DNA of 64,000 bases from an uncultured Methylophaga sp. (GTDB taxonomy: Bacteria; Pseudomonadota; Gammaproteobacteria; Nitrosococcales; Methylophagaceae): assembly GCA_913055695.1 (NCBI GenBank), contig CAJXKF010000003.1:269247-333246 (forward strand). Direction: 5' to 3'. Position numbers and translations under genes: made by a program. The notes beneath the pieces are model-generated. The model was not told the origin of the DNA, ran no database searches, and was given only the letters and a program-made list of their open reading frames with translations. Of this stretch, positions 12,242-24,433 are shown piece after piece; within the stretch, counting starts at the first letter, position 1, and each line of letters begins with the position of its first letter.

Positions 12242-13030
12242 ATGGGAAACATATTCGCAGTGACCAACCAGAAGGGCGGGGTTGGCAAAACCACCACCAC
12301 GGTGAATTTGGCAGCGTCACTGGCCGAGTATGGCAAGAAAGTCCTGATGATCGATCTCGACCCTCAGGGTAACGCCACCACCGGTTGCGGCCTCGATAAG
12401 AATGACATCAATAACAGCAGTTACGAAGTTATCATGGCGGAAGCCCGGGCAGCTGACACCATTATCAGTCCGGAAGGGCTGGGTTTTGATGTAATGCCCA
12501 CCAATTCCGATCTGACGGCGGCCGAAGTGGAACTGCTGGAAATCAAACTGCGCGAGCATCGCCTGCGGATCGCGCTGGAATCGACCCGCGAGAAATACGA
12601 TTACATTCTGATTGACTGCCCGCCTTCATTGAGTATGCTAACGGTAAACGCGCTGGTCGCATCACAGGGGATCCTGATCCCGATCCAATGCGAATACTAC
12701 GCGCTGGAAGGCCTGTCATCACTGCTGCGAACGATTGAAAGGGTCAAGCAACGTGCCAATCCGCAACTGGAGATTACCGGGCTGCTGCGTACCATGTTTG
12801 ATGCCCGTAACAATCTGGCCAACCAGGTCTCGCGTCAGTTGATCAATCACTTCCGCGACAAAGTATTTCATTCGATTATTCCGCGTAATGTCAGACTGGC
12901 AGAAGCGCCCAGCCACGGCATGCCGGTGCTGGCTTATGATCGAGGTTCGCGTGGCTCGATAGCCTATATGGCACTGGCCAGCGAGTTTATGCGACGAGAG
13001 AAAAAAGCAAATAGCGGATTAACAGGGTAA
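12242..13030 (+). CDS. parA: Chromosome-partitioning ATPase ParA
   Basis: Deviant Walker-type ATPase that, with ParB, moves and positions the chromosome origin region. The Walker A box KGGVGKTTTTVNLA is near the N-terminus, with LMIDLDPQGNATT and LIDCPPSLSMLTVNAL further in. The ORF track begins at a TTG (12236) inside the rsmG stop region. The ATG at 12242 is preferred because AAGG lies 7 nt upstream and the product then begins MGNIFAVTNQKGG like its homologues (262 residues). Confidence 0.95.
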   Translation: MGNIFAVTNQKGGVGKTTTTVNLAASLAEYGKKVLMIDLDPQGNATTGCGLDKNDINNSSYEVIMAEARAADTIISPEGLGFDVMPTNSDLTAAEVELLEIKLREHRLRIALESTREKYDYILIDCPPSLSMLTVNALVASQGILIPIQCEYYALEGLSSLLRTIERVKQRANPQLEITGLLRTMFDARNNLANQVSRQLINHFRDKVFHSIIPRNVRLAEAPSHGMPVLAYDRGSRGSIAYMALASEFMRREKKANSGLTG

Positions 13031-13034
13031 AGGC

Positions 13035-13895
13035 ATGGCGACGAAGAAACGAGGACTGGGCAGAGGGCTGGATGCGCTGCTGGCAGATGTAAACCAGGAA
13101 GAAAAAACAAACCTGGACGACAGTCTGCAGCATTTTCCTCTGGACATGATCCAGCCCGGTAAATATCAGCCCCGTGTCGACATGTCACAGGAGTCGCTGG
13201 AAGAACTGGCTGACTCCATCCGTGCCCAGGGGCTGGTGCAGCCTATCGTAGTGCGCCCTATTGCCGAGGATCGTTACGAAATCGTCGCCGGCGAGCGTCG
13301 CTGGCGTGCTTCACGTATGGCCGGTCTGGTCGAAGTTCCGGTACTGGTGCGTGATGTGTCTGATCGCAGTGCCATCGCGATGGCGCTGATTGAAAACATC
13401 CAGCGTGAGAATCTGAACCCGATGGAAGAAGCCAATGCTTTATTCCGTCTGCGTGAAGAATTCGAGATGACCCATCAGCAGGCCGCAGAAGCGGTGGGCA
13501 AGTCACGCACCGCAGTCACCAACCTGTTACGGCTGCGTAACCTGAATGACGATGTCAAAAAACTGGTAGAGAATTGCGATCTGGAAATGGGACATGCCCG
13601 GGCCTTGCTGGCACTGGAAGCCGAATTACAGAGTGAGGTTGCTGGACAGATCGTCGAAAAAGGCCTGTCGGTCAGAGAGGCGGAGCAGTTGATTCGCCGG
13701 GTGCAGAACCCGAAAAAACCGGCGCAAAAACAATCACAAGACGACCTGGAAGAAATTCAGCAACTGGAACAGAGCATCAAGCAGAAGCTGGATTCCGCTT
13801 TCAGCATCAAGCACAACGCCAGCGGCAAAGGCAGACTGGTCATCAACTATCGCAACGTCGATGAATTGAAAAAACTCATCAAACGCATCAAGTAA
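13035..13895 (+). CDS. parB: Chromosome-partitioning protein ParB
   Basis: CTP-dependent DNA clamp that loads at parS sites and spreads. It has 286 residues. The CTP-binding block GERRWRASRMAG and the ENIQRENLNPMEEA box lie in the N-terminal half. A helix-turn-helix follows near MTHQQAAEAVGKSRTAVTNLLRL, and the C-terminal dimer domain ends in KKLIKRIK. The N-terminus KKRGLGRGLDALL is the ParA-stimulating motif. It starts 4 nt after parA. I found no consensus parS in the window. Confidence 0.95.
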   Translation: MATKKRGLGRGLDALLADVNQEEKTNLDDSLQHFPLDMIQPGKYQPRVDMSQESLEELADSIRAQGLVQPIVVRPIAEDRYEIVAGERRWRASRMAGLVEVPVLVRDVSDRSAIAMALIENIQRENLNPMEEANALFRLREEFEMTHQQAAEAVGKSRTAVTNLLRLRNLNDDVKKLVENCDLEMGHARALLALEAELQSEVAGQIVEKGLSVREAEQLIRRVQNPKKPAQKQSQDDLEEIQQLEQSIKQKLDSAFSIKHNASGKGRLVINYRNVDELKKLIKRIK

Positions 13896-13909
13896 AGACG
13901 AGAATTTCA

Positions 13910-13939
13910 TTGACCGCTTCCGCGCGGTGTCTTTATAAT
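13910..13939 (+). promoter_or_regulatory. Sigma-70 promoter of the atp operon
   Basis: TTGACC (13910-13915), an 18-nt spacer and TATAAT (13934-13939), close to consensus. The expected transcript start near 13946 leaves about 36 nt before the atpI ATG. The TTG used as atpI start by the ORF track is the first triplet of this -35 box and so could not be in the message. Confidence 0.8.
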
Positions 13940-13981
13940 GCCCTGATTTGCTTAAGGCAAATTCCACTTCCACAGGTAAAA

Positions 13982-15261
<1,280 letters not shown>

Positions 15262-15307
15262 TGTTTGTTGGGTTTTAAATTTTATTTTTAGTCTTTACTT
15301 TTTGTAG

Positions 15308-15550
<243 letters not shown>

Positions 15551-15592
15551 TAATATTCCGTCCCCCATTGCGGTAAACATAGAGGTACAGGC

Positions 15593-16063
15593 ATGAATAT
15601 CAATGCAACCATCATAGGCCAGATTATCGCTTTCGCGGTTTTCGTCGCCTTCTGCATGAAATATGTATGGCCACCTATCATGCAAGCGCTGGAAGAGCGC
15701 AAAAAGAAAATTGCCGATGGTCTGGCTGCTGCAGAGCGTGGTCGTCACGAGCAGGAACTGGCGGAAAAACGTGCACAGCAAGTGATTCACGAAGCCAAAG
15801 AGCAAGCGAGTGAAATCGTTTCTCAGGCGCAAAAACGTGGTAACGAAATTGTGGACGAGTCCAAGAGCAATGCCCGTGTTGAAGGTGAGCGAATCCTGAA
15901 TTCTGCCAAGGCAGAAATCGAACAGGAAGCAAACCGTGCCCGCGACGAGCTGAAAACTCAGGTCGGCGGTATAGCACTGGCTGGTGCCAGCAAAATTCTT
16001 GGCCGTGAAATTGATGAAAAGGCCCATACCGATTTGCTCGACGAATTGGTTAGCCGAATCTAG
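15593..16063 (+). CDS. atpF: ATP synthase F0 subunit b
   Basis: Peripheral stalk subunit of 156 residues. One N-terminal membrane helix ([19 protein letters not shown]) is followed by a long charged, alanine-rich coiled coil that reaches the F1 head and binds delta. Length equals that of E. coli b. It lies between atpE and atpH, 11 nt before the latter. Confidence 0.96.
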   Translation: MNINATIIGQIIAFAVFVAFCMKYVWPPIMQALEERKKKIADGLAAAERGRHEQELAEKRAQQVIHEAKEQASEIVSQAQKRGNEIVDESKSNARVEGERILNSAKAEIEQEANRARDELKTQVGGIALAGASKILGREIDEKAHTDLLDELVSRI

Positions 16064-16074
16064 AGGAATTTAGG

Positions 16075-16608
16075 ATGGCAGAAGCAATAACCATCGCTCG
16101 TCCCTATGCCAACGCGGTCTTTGCGATCGCGCAGGAAAAAGGCGAGTTGAAGGCGTGGTCTGACCTGCTTGCGGTTCTGGCGCAATGCGTTGCCGAACCA
16201 GAAATGCAATCCATAATCACTAGCCCGGCAGTAAGTGACGAGCAGGCTGTTCAGGTGCTGGCGGACATCGCCGGCGACCAGATGACAGCCGATGCCAAAA
16301 ACTTCCTGTTGTTGCTGGCAGAAAACAACCGTCTGTTGCTTTTGACAGACATTACCGTTCTCTTCGAAGCACTGCGTGCAGAAGCAGAAAAATCGATGAC
16401 CGCCGATGTGATTTCGGCGCGTGAGCTGACTCAGGCACAGGCAGACAAAATTTCTGCCGCGCTGAAGCAGCGTCTGGGTCGTGATGTCACGCTCAATACC
16501 AGCATCGATGAAAGCCTGCTCGGCGGTGCAATCATTCGTGCAGGAGACCTGGTAATCGATGGTTCTGCCTTGGGTAAACTGAACAGACTGGCCAACGCTA
16601 TTAACTAA
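16075..16608 (+). CDS. atpH: ATP synthase F1 subunit delta
   Basis: Joins the top of F1 to the b stalk. It has 177 residues with the family opening [14 protein letters not shown] and the C-terminal signature [18 protein letters not shown]. An AGAGGAATTT ribosome-binding region precedes the ATG. It sits in the fixed order between atpF and atpA. Confidence 0.96.
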   Translation: MAEAITIARPYANAVFAIAQEKGELKAWSDLLAVLAQCVAEPEMQSIITSPAVSDEQAVQVLADIAGDQMTADAKNFLLLLAENNRLLLLTDITVLFEALRAEAEKSMTADVISARELTQAQADKISAALKQRLGRDVTLNTSIDESLLGGAIIRAGDLVIDGSALGKLNRLANAIN

Positions 16609-16633
16609 GCGGCCCGTTATAGAGGAAACAGAG

Positions 16634-18175
16634 ATGCAACTGAATTCAGCAGAAATCAGTGACCTGATCAAAAAGCGTATCGAAAGCTTTGACGGGGCCA
16701 CTGAAGCGCGCACAGAAGGTACCGTAGTCGGAGTCACCGACGGTATCGTTCGTATTCACGGCTTAGCCGATGTCATGTCAGGGGAAATGCTGGAGTTCCC
16801 TGGTAATACTTTCGGTATGGCTCTTAACCTGGAACGCGACTCTGTCGGTGCGGTTATTCTGGGTGACTACCAACACATTACAGAAGGCGACAAGGTTAAA
16901 TGTACCGGTCGTATCCTGGAAGTCCCGACTGGCGAAGCCATGCTGGGTCGTGTTGTTAACTCACTGGGTGCCCCAATCGACGGTAAAGGCGACATCAAAG
17001 CCGAAAGCAATTCGCCAATCGAGAAAGTCGCACCTGGCGTTATCGCCCGTCAGTCAGTCGACCAGCCAATCCAGACCGGTCTGAAATCTATCGATGCGAT
17101 GATTCCAGTAGGTCGTGGCCAGCGTGAGCTGATCATCGGTGACCGTCAGACCGGTAAAACCGCGATTGCGATCGACGCCATCATCAACCAGAAGAATACC
17201 GGCGTTAAATGTATTTACGTCGCGATTGGCCAGAAAGCCTCTTCTATCGCGAACGTGGTTCGCAAGCTGGAAGAGCACGGTGCCCTGGATCACACCATCA
17301 TCGTTGCGGCTTCTGCTTCTGATTCTGCTGCTCTGCAGTACATCGCACCTTATGCCGGTTGCGCCATGGGCGAATACTTCCGTGACAAAGGTGAAGACGC
17401 TCTCATCATCTATGATGACCTGACCAAACAAGCCTGGGCTTACCGTCAGGTATCACTGCTGCTGCGTCGTCCACCAGGTCGTGAAGCTTATCCTGGTGAC
17501 GTTTTCTACCTCCACTCTCGTCTGCTGGAACGTGCGGCCCGTGTTAACGCCGACTACGTTGAGAAAATCACCAACGGTGAAGTGAAAGGCAAAACCGGTT
17601 CTCTGACTGCACTGCCTATCATCGAAACCCAGGCGGGTGACGTATCTGCATTCGTACCGACCAACGTAATCTCGATTACTGACGGTCAGATCTTCCTCGA
17701 AACTGACCTGTTCAACTCAGGTATCCGTCCTGCGATTAACGCAGGTCTGTCGGTATCTCGTGTCGGTGGTTCAGCGCAGACCAAGATCATCAAGAAACTC
17801 GGTGGCGGTATTCGTCTTGACCTGGCTCAGTACCGTGAACTGGCAGCCTTTGCTCAGTTTGCTTCTGACCTGGATGAAGCCACACGTGCCCAGATCAACC
17901 GTGGCCAACGTGTTACCGAGCTGATGAAGCAGAAGCAATATCAACCTCTGTCAGTAGCTGAAATGGCGATTTCTCTGTTCGCAGCGAATGAAGGTTTCAT
18001 TGATGATGTTGAAGTCGACAAAGTCGGTTCTTTCGAAGCGGCCCTGTTGTCCAACATGAAATCAAACCACGCTGACCTGATGGCGAAAATTAACGACACC
18101 GGTGACTTTAATGACGACATTGCTGGCCAGATGCGCACAGCAATCGAGAGCTTTAAAAAAACCGGTAGCTGGTAA
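16634..18175 (+). CDS. atpA: ATP synthase F1 subunit alpha
   Basis: Non-catalytic nucleotide-binding subunit of 513 residues, the same length as in E. coli. The P-loop [15 protein letters not shown] is near residue 169, and the signature [17 protein letters not shown] (about 364) includes the arginine finger. The ribosome-binding site is AGAGGAAAC. Codon use is strongly biased, as expected for an abundant protein. Confidence 0.98.
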   Translation: MQLNSAEISDLIKKRIESFDGATEARTEGTVVGVTDGIVRIHGLADVMSGEMLEFPGNTFGMALNLERDSVGAVILGDYQHITEGDKVKCTGRILEVPTGEAMLGRVVNSLGAPIDGKGDIKAESNSPIEKVAPGVIARQSVDQPIQTGLKSIDAMIPVGRGQRELIIGDRQTGKTAIAIDAIINQKNTGVKCIYVAIGQKASSIANVVRKLEEHGALDHTIIVAASASDSAALQYIAPYAGCAMGEYFRDKGEDALIIYDDLTKQAWAYRQVSLLLRRPPGREAYPGDVFYLHSRLLERAARVNADYVEKITNGEVKGKTGSLTALPIIETQAGDVSAFVPTNVISITDGQIFLETDLFNSGIRPAINAGLSVSRVGGSAQTKIIKKLGGGIRLDLAQYRELAAFAQFASDLDEATRAQINRGQRVTELMKQKQYQPLSVAEMAISLFAANEGFIDDVEVDKVGSFEAALLSNMKSNHADLMAKINDTGDFNDDIAGQMRTAIESFKKTGSW

Positions 18176-18189
18176 TCGGAGCATAAGTC

Positions 18190-19056
18190 ATGGCTAGCGG
18201 TAAAGAGATACGGACTCAAATCGGCAGCATCAAAAACACGCAGAAGATCACCTCTGCGATGGAGATGGTTGCCGCGAGTAAAATGCGTAAGGCTCAAGAT
18301 CGCATGGCAGCGACACGTCCTTATTCAGACAAGATTTATAACGTGATCCAGCATCTGGCCTTCGCGCATCCTGAGTACAAACATCCGTACCTGCAGGATC
18401 GCGAAGAAACCAAACGCGTGGGCTACATTATCATCTCATCTGATCGCGGACTGTGTGGCGGTCTGAACAACAACCTGTTCAAATCCGTTCTGAAAGACAT
18501 CAGAGCGAAATCGGACAAGGGAATGGAAGTGGATGTCTGCACTATCGGACAGAAAGCTTCCAGCTTCTTCAAAAGACTGCCGGTCAACCTGGTCAGCCAA
18601 ACCGCCCAGCTTGGTGATGCGCCCCGCGCTCACGATCTGGTCGGCACGGTCAAGGTCATGCTGGATGCGTACAACGAAGGACGCATTGACAGTCTGTACC
18701 TGGTATACAACGAATTCGTGAATACCATGACTCAGGAAGACAAAATCCTGCGTTTGCTGCCTGCCAAGCCTGAAAAGCCGAGCGAAGAGCTGTCTCATCA
18801 CTGGGACTACATTTACGAACCGGATGCCAAAGAAGTACTGGACAACCTGCTGGTCCGTTACATCGAGTCACTGGTTTACCAGGGCGTGGTCGAGAATATT
18901 GCCTGTGAACAGGCTTCTCGAATGATCGCGATGAAAAACGCGACCGACAACGCCGGTGACCTTATCGATGACTTGCAACTGGTTTACAACAAAGCTCGAC
19001 AAGCTGCGATTACGCAAGAGATCTCCGAGATTGTTGCAGGTGCCGCTGCGGTATAA
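18190..19056 (+). CDS. atpG: ATP synthase F1 subunit gamma
   Basis: Central rotating shaft of 288 residues. The N-terminal helix begins [18 protein letters not shown], with the conserved [13 protein letters not shown] following. The C-terminal helix carries the signature [17 protein letters not shown]. It starts 14 nt after atpA. Confidence 0.97.
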   Translation: MASGKEIRTQIGSIKNTQKITSAMEMVAASKMRKAQDRMAATRPYSDKIYNVIQHLAFAHPEYKHPYLQDREETKRVGYIIISSDRGLCGGLNNNLFKSVLKDIRAKSDKGMEVDVCTIGQKASSFFKRLPVNLVSQTAQLGDAPRAHDLVGTVKVMLDAYNEGRIDSLYLVYNEFVNTMTQEDKILRLLPAKPEKPSEELSHHWDYIYEPDAKEVLDNLLVRYIESLVYQGVVENIACEQASRMIAMKNATDNAGDLIDDLQLVYNKARQAAITQEISEIVAGAAAV

Positions 19057-19064
19057 CTGAATAG

Positions 19065-20459
<1,395 letters not shown>

Positions 20460-20477
20460 TCCCCTGGGAGGTAAAGC

Positions 20478-20903
20478 ATGGCCATGACTATTCATGTCGA
20501 CATCGTAAGCGCTGAACAGGAGATCTTCTCAGGTCTGGCGGCAGCAGTTTTTGCCTCGGCAGCGGAAGGTGAAGTCGGTATTTACCCACGTCACACTCCC
20601 ATGCTGACCAAGCTCAAGCCGGGCGAAGTCCGTGTGTTGAAAGACAACGGTGAAGAAGAGCAGTTTTATGTCTCAAGCGGCATGCTGGAAGTTCAGCCAC
20701 ACGTTGTGACTGTACTGGCTGATACTGCGCTGCGTGCAGCGGATGTCGATGAAGCGGCTGCCCTGCAGGCAAAACAGGAAGCAGAAAGAGCGCTCAGCGA
20801 CAAAACTGATAAACGTGACTTTGCCGAAGCTCAACGCGAGCTGGTTGAAGCCATGGCGCAGTTACGTGCAATTGAGCGTGCCAGAAAAGGCAAGGGACGT
20901 TAA
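20478..20903 (+). CDS. atpC: ATP synthase F1 subunit epsilon
   Basis: Coupling and inhibitory subunit of 141 residues at the foot of the gamma shaft. An N-terminal beta-sandwich (IHVDIVSAEQEIFSG, EGEVGIYPRHTPMLTKLKPG) is followed by the two-helix C-terminal arm rich in Ala, Arg and Glu. The GGGAGG ribosome-binding site at 20465 fits the ATG at 20478. It is the last gene of the operon, followed by a strong terminator. Confidence 0.96.
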   Translation: MAMTIHVDIVSAEQEIFSGLAAAVFASAAEGEVGIYPRHTPMLTKLKPGEVRVLKDNGEEEQFYVSSGMLEVQPHVVTVLADTALRAADVDEAAALQAKQEAERALSDKTDKRDFAEAQRELVEAMAQLRAIERARKGKGR

Positions 20904-20921
20904 TCCCAAGCCGCACCAAAC

Positions 20922-20953
20922 AAAAAAGGCTGTCTTCGGACGGCCTTTTTTTT
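20922..20953 (+). terminator. Terminator of the atp operon
   Basis: AAAAAAGGCTGTC TTCG GACGGCC TTTTTTTT: a GC-rich stem closed by a C(UUCG)G tetraloop and followed by eight T residues. The A-run on the left gives it a tail for the other strand as well. Confidence 0.9.
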
Positions 20954-20968
20954 GCCATTAGATTCAGT

Positions 20969-21144
20969 AACCACAGAGGCACAGAGGGCACAGAGAAAAA
21001 TAAAACCCTTTGTCAGACATTTAGCTTCATTGAGATTAGTGACGACGAAGCAATCTCTCCAGCTTAATCAGCGAGGCGAGTCTCTTTGATAACATCAACT
21101 CACTAACACCTGTCCAACTCTGTGTGCTCTGTGCCTCTGTGGTT
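20969..21144. repeat. 176-bp element with 27-bp terminal inverted repeats
   Basis: The left end (20969-20995, AACCACAGAGGCACAGAGGG...) and right end (21118-21144, ...CTCTGTGCCTCTGTGGTT) are inverted copies with two mismatches in 27. The interior has no gene; it contains GACGACGAAGCAATCTC, related to the sequence at 26440-26455. The structure resembles a MITE or a REP-like hairpin. It occupies most of the 303-bp gap between atpC and glmU. No target-site duplication is obvious. Confidence 0.75.
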
Positions 21145-21206
21145 CAATTAATACCTTATAGTCCAATCTGCTAAAATGCCTTTTTTGAATTAACAGTCAA
21201 TCACCT

Positions 21207-22571
21207 ATGTCACTATCCATCATCATTCTCGCTGCCGGTAAAGGCACCCGCATGAAATCCAGCAAACCCAAGGTTATGCATACCCTGGGTGGCAAAGCTT
21301 TACTCCAACACGTGGTCGACACCGCCAAACTGCTTAACCCGACCGAACTGGCTGTCGTCTGTGGCAATGGTGCTGATGAAGTGGTGCCTTATCTGGAAGC
21401 GCAGGGCGTTAATACCGCGATGCAGCATGAACAGAAAGGCACCGGTCATGCGGTCGAACAGGCCAAAGCCTTTTTCCAGAAATCCGATCAGGTGCTGGTG
21501 CTTTACGGTGATGTGCCGATGATTGAAGTCGAGACGCTGGAAGCGCTGATCCATGAAGGCGATAAAAACAGCCTTAAAGTCCTGACCGCGCTGCTGGATA
21601 ACCCGACCGGCTATGGCCGTATCGTGCGTGACTTCGATGACAAAATGCTGCGGATCACCGAAGAAAAAGATGCCGATGAAGAAACTAAACTCATCAATGA
21701 AGTAAACACCGGCATCATGTGCATTCCGGCCAAATGGCTGGATGAAGCGCTGTCTAAGCTCGATAACAACAATGCCCAGGGCGAATATTACCTGACCGAT
21801 CTGATTGCCCAGGCGGTGGAGCAGGGCATCGAGATTGATTCGGTAATCTGTGAAGATGAAATGGAAGTCGCCGGCGTCAATAACCGCGTGCAGTTAGCCG
21901 AGCTGGAAAGCTACTATCAACAGAAACGGGCCACGGATCTGATGATGTCGGGTGTCACTTTCCGCGATCCGGCCCGTGTGGATATCCGTGGCGAGCTCAA
22001 TGCCGGGCAGGATATTACCATCGATATCAACGTGATCTTCGAAGGCAGCAACACCATCGCCGATAACGTCAGTATCGGTGCCAACTGCATCATTATTAAC
22101 AGCGTGATTCACGAAGGCTCTGAAATCCTGCCCAACAGCATGATTGAAAATGCCGAAGTCGGTTCAGGCTGTGCCGTTGGTCCTTATGCCCGCCTGCGTC
22201 CGGGTTCTGTACTGGCAGCCAAAGCCAAGATCGGTAACTTTGTTGAAGTGAAAAATGCCAATATCGGTCTGGGTTCGAAGGTGAATCACCTGAGTTATAT
22301 CGGTGATACCGATATGGGTGCGGATGTGAATATCGGGGCCGGCACCATTACCTGTAACTATGATGGCGCCAATAAGCACCGGACGATTATTGGTGATAGG
22401 GTGTTTGTGGGGTCGGATACGCAGCTTGTTGCGCCTGTTACGGTTGAAGATGGGGCTACTATTGGGGCTGGGTCTACGATTCGTAAGACCGCGCCGGGTG
22501 AAGCGCTGACTTTGACTGTGTCTAAGCAGAAGACGGTTGAGGGGTGGAAGAGGCCGGTAAAGAAGAAGTGA
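21207..22571 (+). CDS. glmU: Bifunctional UDP-GlcNAc pyrophosphorylase / GlcN-1-P acetyltransferase
   Basis: Makes UDP-GlcNAc for peptidoglycan and lipopolysaccharide. It has 454 residues. The N-terminal uridylyltransferase opens with IILAAGKGTRMKSSKPKVMH. The left-handed beta-helix acetyltransferase domain includes NFVEVKNANIGLGSKVNHLSY and ends GWKRPVKKK. The last 60 or so codons use GGG, GTG, GTT and AGG far more than the rest of the gene, which suggests a recombination joint near 22,380. Position after the atp operon is common in gammaproteobacteria, but the repeat element implies separate transcription. Confidence 0.96.
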   Translation: MSLSIIILAAGKGTRMKSSKPKVMHTLGGKALLQHVVDTAKLLNPTELAVVCGNGADEVVPYLEAQGVNTAMQHEQKGTGHAVEQAKAFFQKSDQVLVLYGDVPMIEVETLEALIHEGDKNSLKVLTALLDNPTGYGRIVRDFDDKMLRITEEKDADEETKLINEVNTGIMCIPAKWLDEALSKLDNNNAQGEYYLTDLIAQAVEQGIEIDSVICEDEMEVAGVNNRVQLAELESYYQQKRATDLMMSGVTFRDPARVDIRGELNAGQDITIDINVIFEGSNTIADNVSIGANCIIINSVIHEGSEILPNSMIENAEVGSGCAVGPYARLRPGSVLAAKAKIGNFVEVKNANIGLGSKVNHLSYIGDTDMGADVNIGAGTITCNYDGANKHRTIIGDRVFVGSDTQLVAPVTVEDGATIGAGSTIRKTAPGEALTLTVSKQKTVEGWKRPVKKK

Positions 22572-22617
22572 GCACCTACAGCTAAAATAGTAAGTTGCCC
22601 CGCTATGGAGACTGGGT

Positions 22618-23316
22618 ATGGCACTTTCACATACTCTGAGCATTTATGAAGTGAGAGACTTCTCACTTCCACTGACTAGAGTGATGAGTTTCTCTAAGTT
22701 CAATGATCTTATAGAGAGTCAGTCTCTCTACTTTTCTCCGGCGTCACATTTTGATGACAAACTTGAGGGGAACTACACTAACCGTGATCACAAAAAGTCT
22801 GAAGAGCAATTAATCTCTTGCGGATTTAATGCTTCTGCACTTCAGATGTCAGCAAATGCGAAAATGTTGATAGCTGATCACAATCAACAAGCTGTAGTAA
22901 TTAGTTGCTGGACAATGGCTAGCGAACTTTCTATCAGGATGTGGGATACCTACACTTCATCTGAAGACTCCCTTGCGATCCAGACTACTGTTGAAAAACT
23001 CAAAGACGCCCTAGGCAGTGATTTCTTGTTTATACCTGTCAGGTATCTAGATTTTGATAGAGATGAAATCCCACAAACTCACTCGTTGGAGCCATTCTTT
23101 TTTAAGCAGCAAACATACTCTTGGGAAAAAGAACTTCGAATAGTTGCCGAAATGGAAGCTGGAAAAAGAATAGGCTCTCCCAGAAAAGCTAGGGTTTCAC
23201 TTGAATACTTCATTACGGGAATAAAATTTCACCCAAAAGCTTCTACAGACTTTATTACGAATGTAAAAAATTTAGTCAAAGACAAAATACCAACTGCCGA
23301 TATAATTTCGGACTAA
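22618..23316 (+). CDS. DUF2971-like protein of unknown function
   Basis: A 232-residue soluble protein. The middle and end (ISCWTMASELSIRMWDTY, then a YSWEKELRIVAE block) follow the pattern of DUF2971 proteins, which occur in accessory and defence-type contexts; no activity can be assigned. The gene is visibly more AT-rich than its neighbours and uses codons rare in them (TCT, ATA, AGA), so recent acquisition is likely. A TGGAG ribosome-binding site precedes the ATG. It lies between glmU and a block of repeats. Confidence 0.75.
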   Translation: MALSHTLSIYEVRDFSLPLTRVMSFSKFNDLIESQSLYFSPASHFDDKLEGNYTNRDHKKSEEQLISCGFNASALQMSANAKMLIADHNQQAVVISCWTMASELSIRMWDTYTSSEDSLAIQTTVEKLKDALGSDFLFIPVRYLDFDRDEIPQTHSLEPFFFKQQTYSWEKELRIVAEMEAGKRIGSPRKARVSLEYFITGIKFHPKASTDFITNVKNLVKDKIPTADIISD

Positions 23317-23329
23317 AGCCCGAGTTCAT

Positions 23330-23351
23330 TTATTTTTCTTGCCAAAAATAA
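23330..23351 (+). terminator. Possible terminator after the DUF2971-like gene
   Basis: TTATTTTT cttgcc AAAAATAA is a perfect 8-bp AT stem 14 bp after the stop codon. It lacks a GC core, so the terminator role is uncertain; it could equally be the edge of the following repeat block. Confidence 0.35.
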
Positions 23352-23478
23352 ACGAACCAAACAAAAGGGCAGCCCACAGCTTGCCCTATCGGGTTCCCTG
23401 CGCTTCTCGATGTGACTGGGCACTCGCGAACTCGCTACGGTCAAACATGCGCTCGCGCTGATCCAGTCACCTCTGCGA

Positions 23479-23561
23479 TGTTGATTCGCGACGTCCCTGT
23501 CGCTCACCCTTTGGGCGTCTCCGACGTCCAAATTTGTTCCTGACAAATTTGTCGGCTGCGC
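23479..23561. repeat. 84-bp intergenic repeat, copy 1
   Basis: It begins TGTTGATTCGCGACGTCCCT and ends with the stem AAATTTGT-tcctg-ACAAATTT. It matches 23701-23784 in the same orientation at most positions. Confidence 0.7.
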
Positions 23562-23587
23562 AAAGGGCGGCTTCACCCTCACCCCAA

Positions 23588-23610
23588 CCCTCTCCCATCA
23601 AGGGAGAGGG
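23588..23610. repeat. Palindromic CCCTCTCCC/GGGAGAGGG hairpin
   Basis: A perfect 9-bp stem with a 5-base loop within CACCCTCACCCCAACCCTCT. The motif is a very common dispersed intergenic palindrome in proteobacteria. Confidence 0.7.
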
Positions 23611-23700
23611 GGCAAAACCACCTCAGCTTTGAGGCTCAGCCCATTATTCCCCGTTTGTGCTGACGAGTAGCGCAGGTTTGTTTGGATAACGGCTGGTTAG

Positions 23701-23784
23701 TGTCTGATTCGTGACATCCATGTCACTCACCCTTCGGGCGCCTCTGGCGTCCAAATTTGTTCCAGACAAATTTGTGAGCGCAGC
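23701..23784. repeat. 84-bp intergenic repeat, copy 2
   Basis: Direct imperfect copy of 23479-23561, beginning TGTCTGATTCGTGACATCCA. The stem AAATTTGT-tccag-ACAAATTT is preserved while its loop has changed. Confidence 0.7.
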
Positions 23785-23994
23785 GTATTTTAACCAGACG
23801 CCAGACAAAGCGAGCAACGCAGTGAAGCCGCAGGCCAGCACATTGGGGTGCCCTAGGGTTGTTAGGGAAATGGGCACGCATTTCCCTGACTCGCCCACAA
23901 GGCGAAATCAAAACGCAAAACAGCAACAGGGCTGAGCGAGTTAATCAAGCCTGAGCTAAAATATCCACCTTCCAAACTAAAACAGCAAACATCA

Positions 23995-24333
23995 ATGAGC
24001 GATCTCCCCAACTGCCCCGCCTGTGGTTCTGAATATACCTATCAGGATCAGGCGATACTGATCTGCCCCGAGTGTGCCCATGAATGGCATGCAGGGGAGA
24101 CTATAGCTGAAGACTCAGAAGACGTAGTACTCGATTCCAACGGTAATGTGTTGGAAGACGGCGACACCGTGACAGTGATTAAGGACCTGAAAGTAAAGGG
24201 CTCATCGGCGGTGGTGAAAGTCGGCACCAAGGTCAAAAATATCCGCCTGGTGGGCGGCGATCATGATATCGATTGCAAGATTGATGGTATCGGCGCTATG
24301 AAGTTGAAATCAGAGTTCGTAAAGAAAGCCTGA
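23995..24333 (+). CDS. yjdM: Zinc-ribbon protein YjdM (PhnA family)
   Basis: A 112-residue protein with an N-terminal zinc ribbon ([10 protein letters not shown] ... CPECAHEW) and the highly conserved C-terminal block [17 protein letters not shown] ... [17 protein letters not shown]. It closely resembles E. coli YjdM, once called PhnA. Despite the old name, the protein is not a phosphonoacetate hydrolase and its role is unclear. It stands alone between two repeat regions. Confidence 0.9.
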   Translation: MSDLPNCPACGSEYTYQDQAILICPECAHEWHAGETIAEDSEDVVLDSNGNVLEDGDTVTVIKDLKVKGSSAVVKVGTKVKNIRLVGGDHDIDCKIDGIGAMKLKSEFVKKA

Positions 24334-24349
24334 TAAGGGCTGGATATAT

Positions 24350-24433
24350 GTAGGTTGGGCTGAGCGTGCGAAGCCCAACATTTCAATACTGGCCCGGGTT
24401 TTGTTGGGCTTCATTGCATTCAGCCCAACCTAC
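24350..24433. repeat. 84-bp hairpin repeat, copy 1
   Basis: The left arm GTAGGTTGGGCTGAGC...GAAGCCCAACA and the right arm TGTTGGGCTTC...CAGCCCAACCTAC make a long imperfect inverted repeat. A second copy in the same orientation lies at 26500-26583, on the far side of the symporter pair. Confidence 0.75.

Larger units (their letters stand above)
23317..23994. repeat. Non-coding repeat block between the DUF2971-like gene and yjdM
   Basis: This 678-bp stretch has no supportable gene; the three ORF-track entries in it are short and lie within repeats. It contains two imperfect direct copies of an 84-bp unit (23479-23561 and 23701-23784) and a palindromic CCCTCTCCC/GGGAGAGGG hairpin (23588-23610). 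Each 84-bp copy holds an inverted repeat AAATTTGT/ACAAATTT. The sequence resembles mosaic intergenic repeats found dispersed in many proteobacterial chromosomes. Confidence 0.75.

Noticed and set aside
12242-13895. parS site near parAB
   Set aside because: No match to TGTTNCACGTGAAACA was found in the window by eye.
23644-23935. Short ORFs in both strands of the repeat block
   Set aside because: They are formed from the 84-bp repeat sequence and lack ribosome-binding sites.
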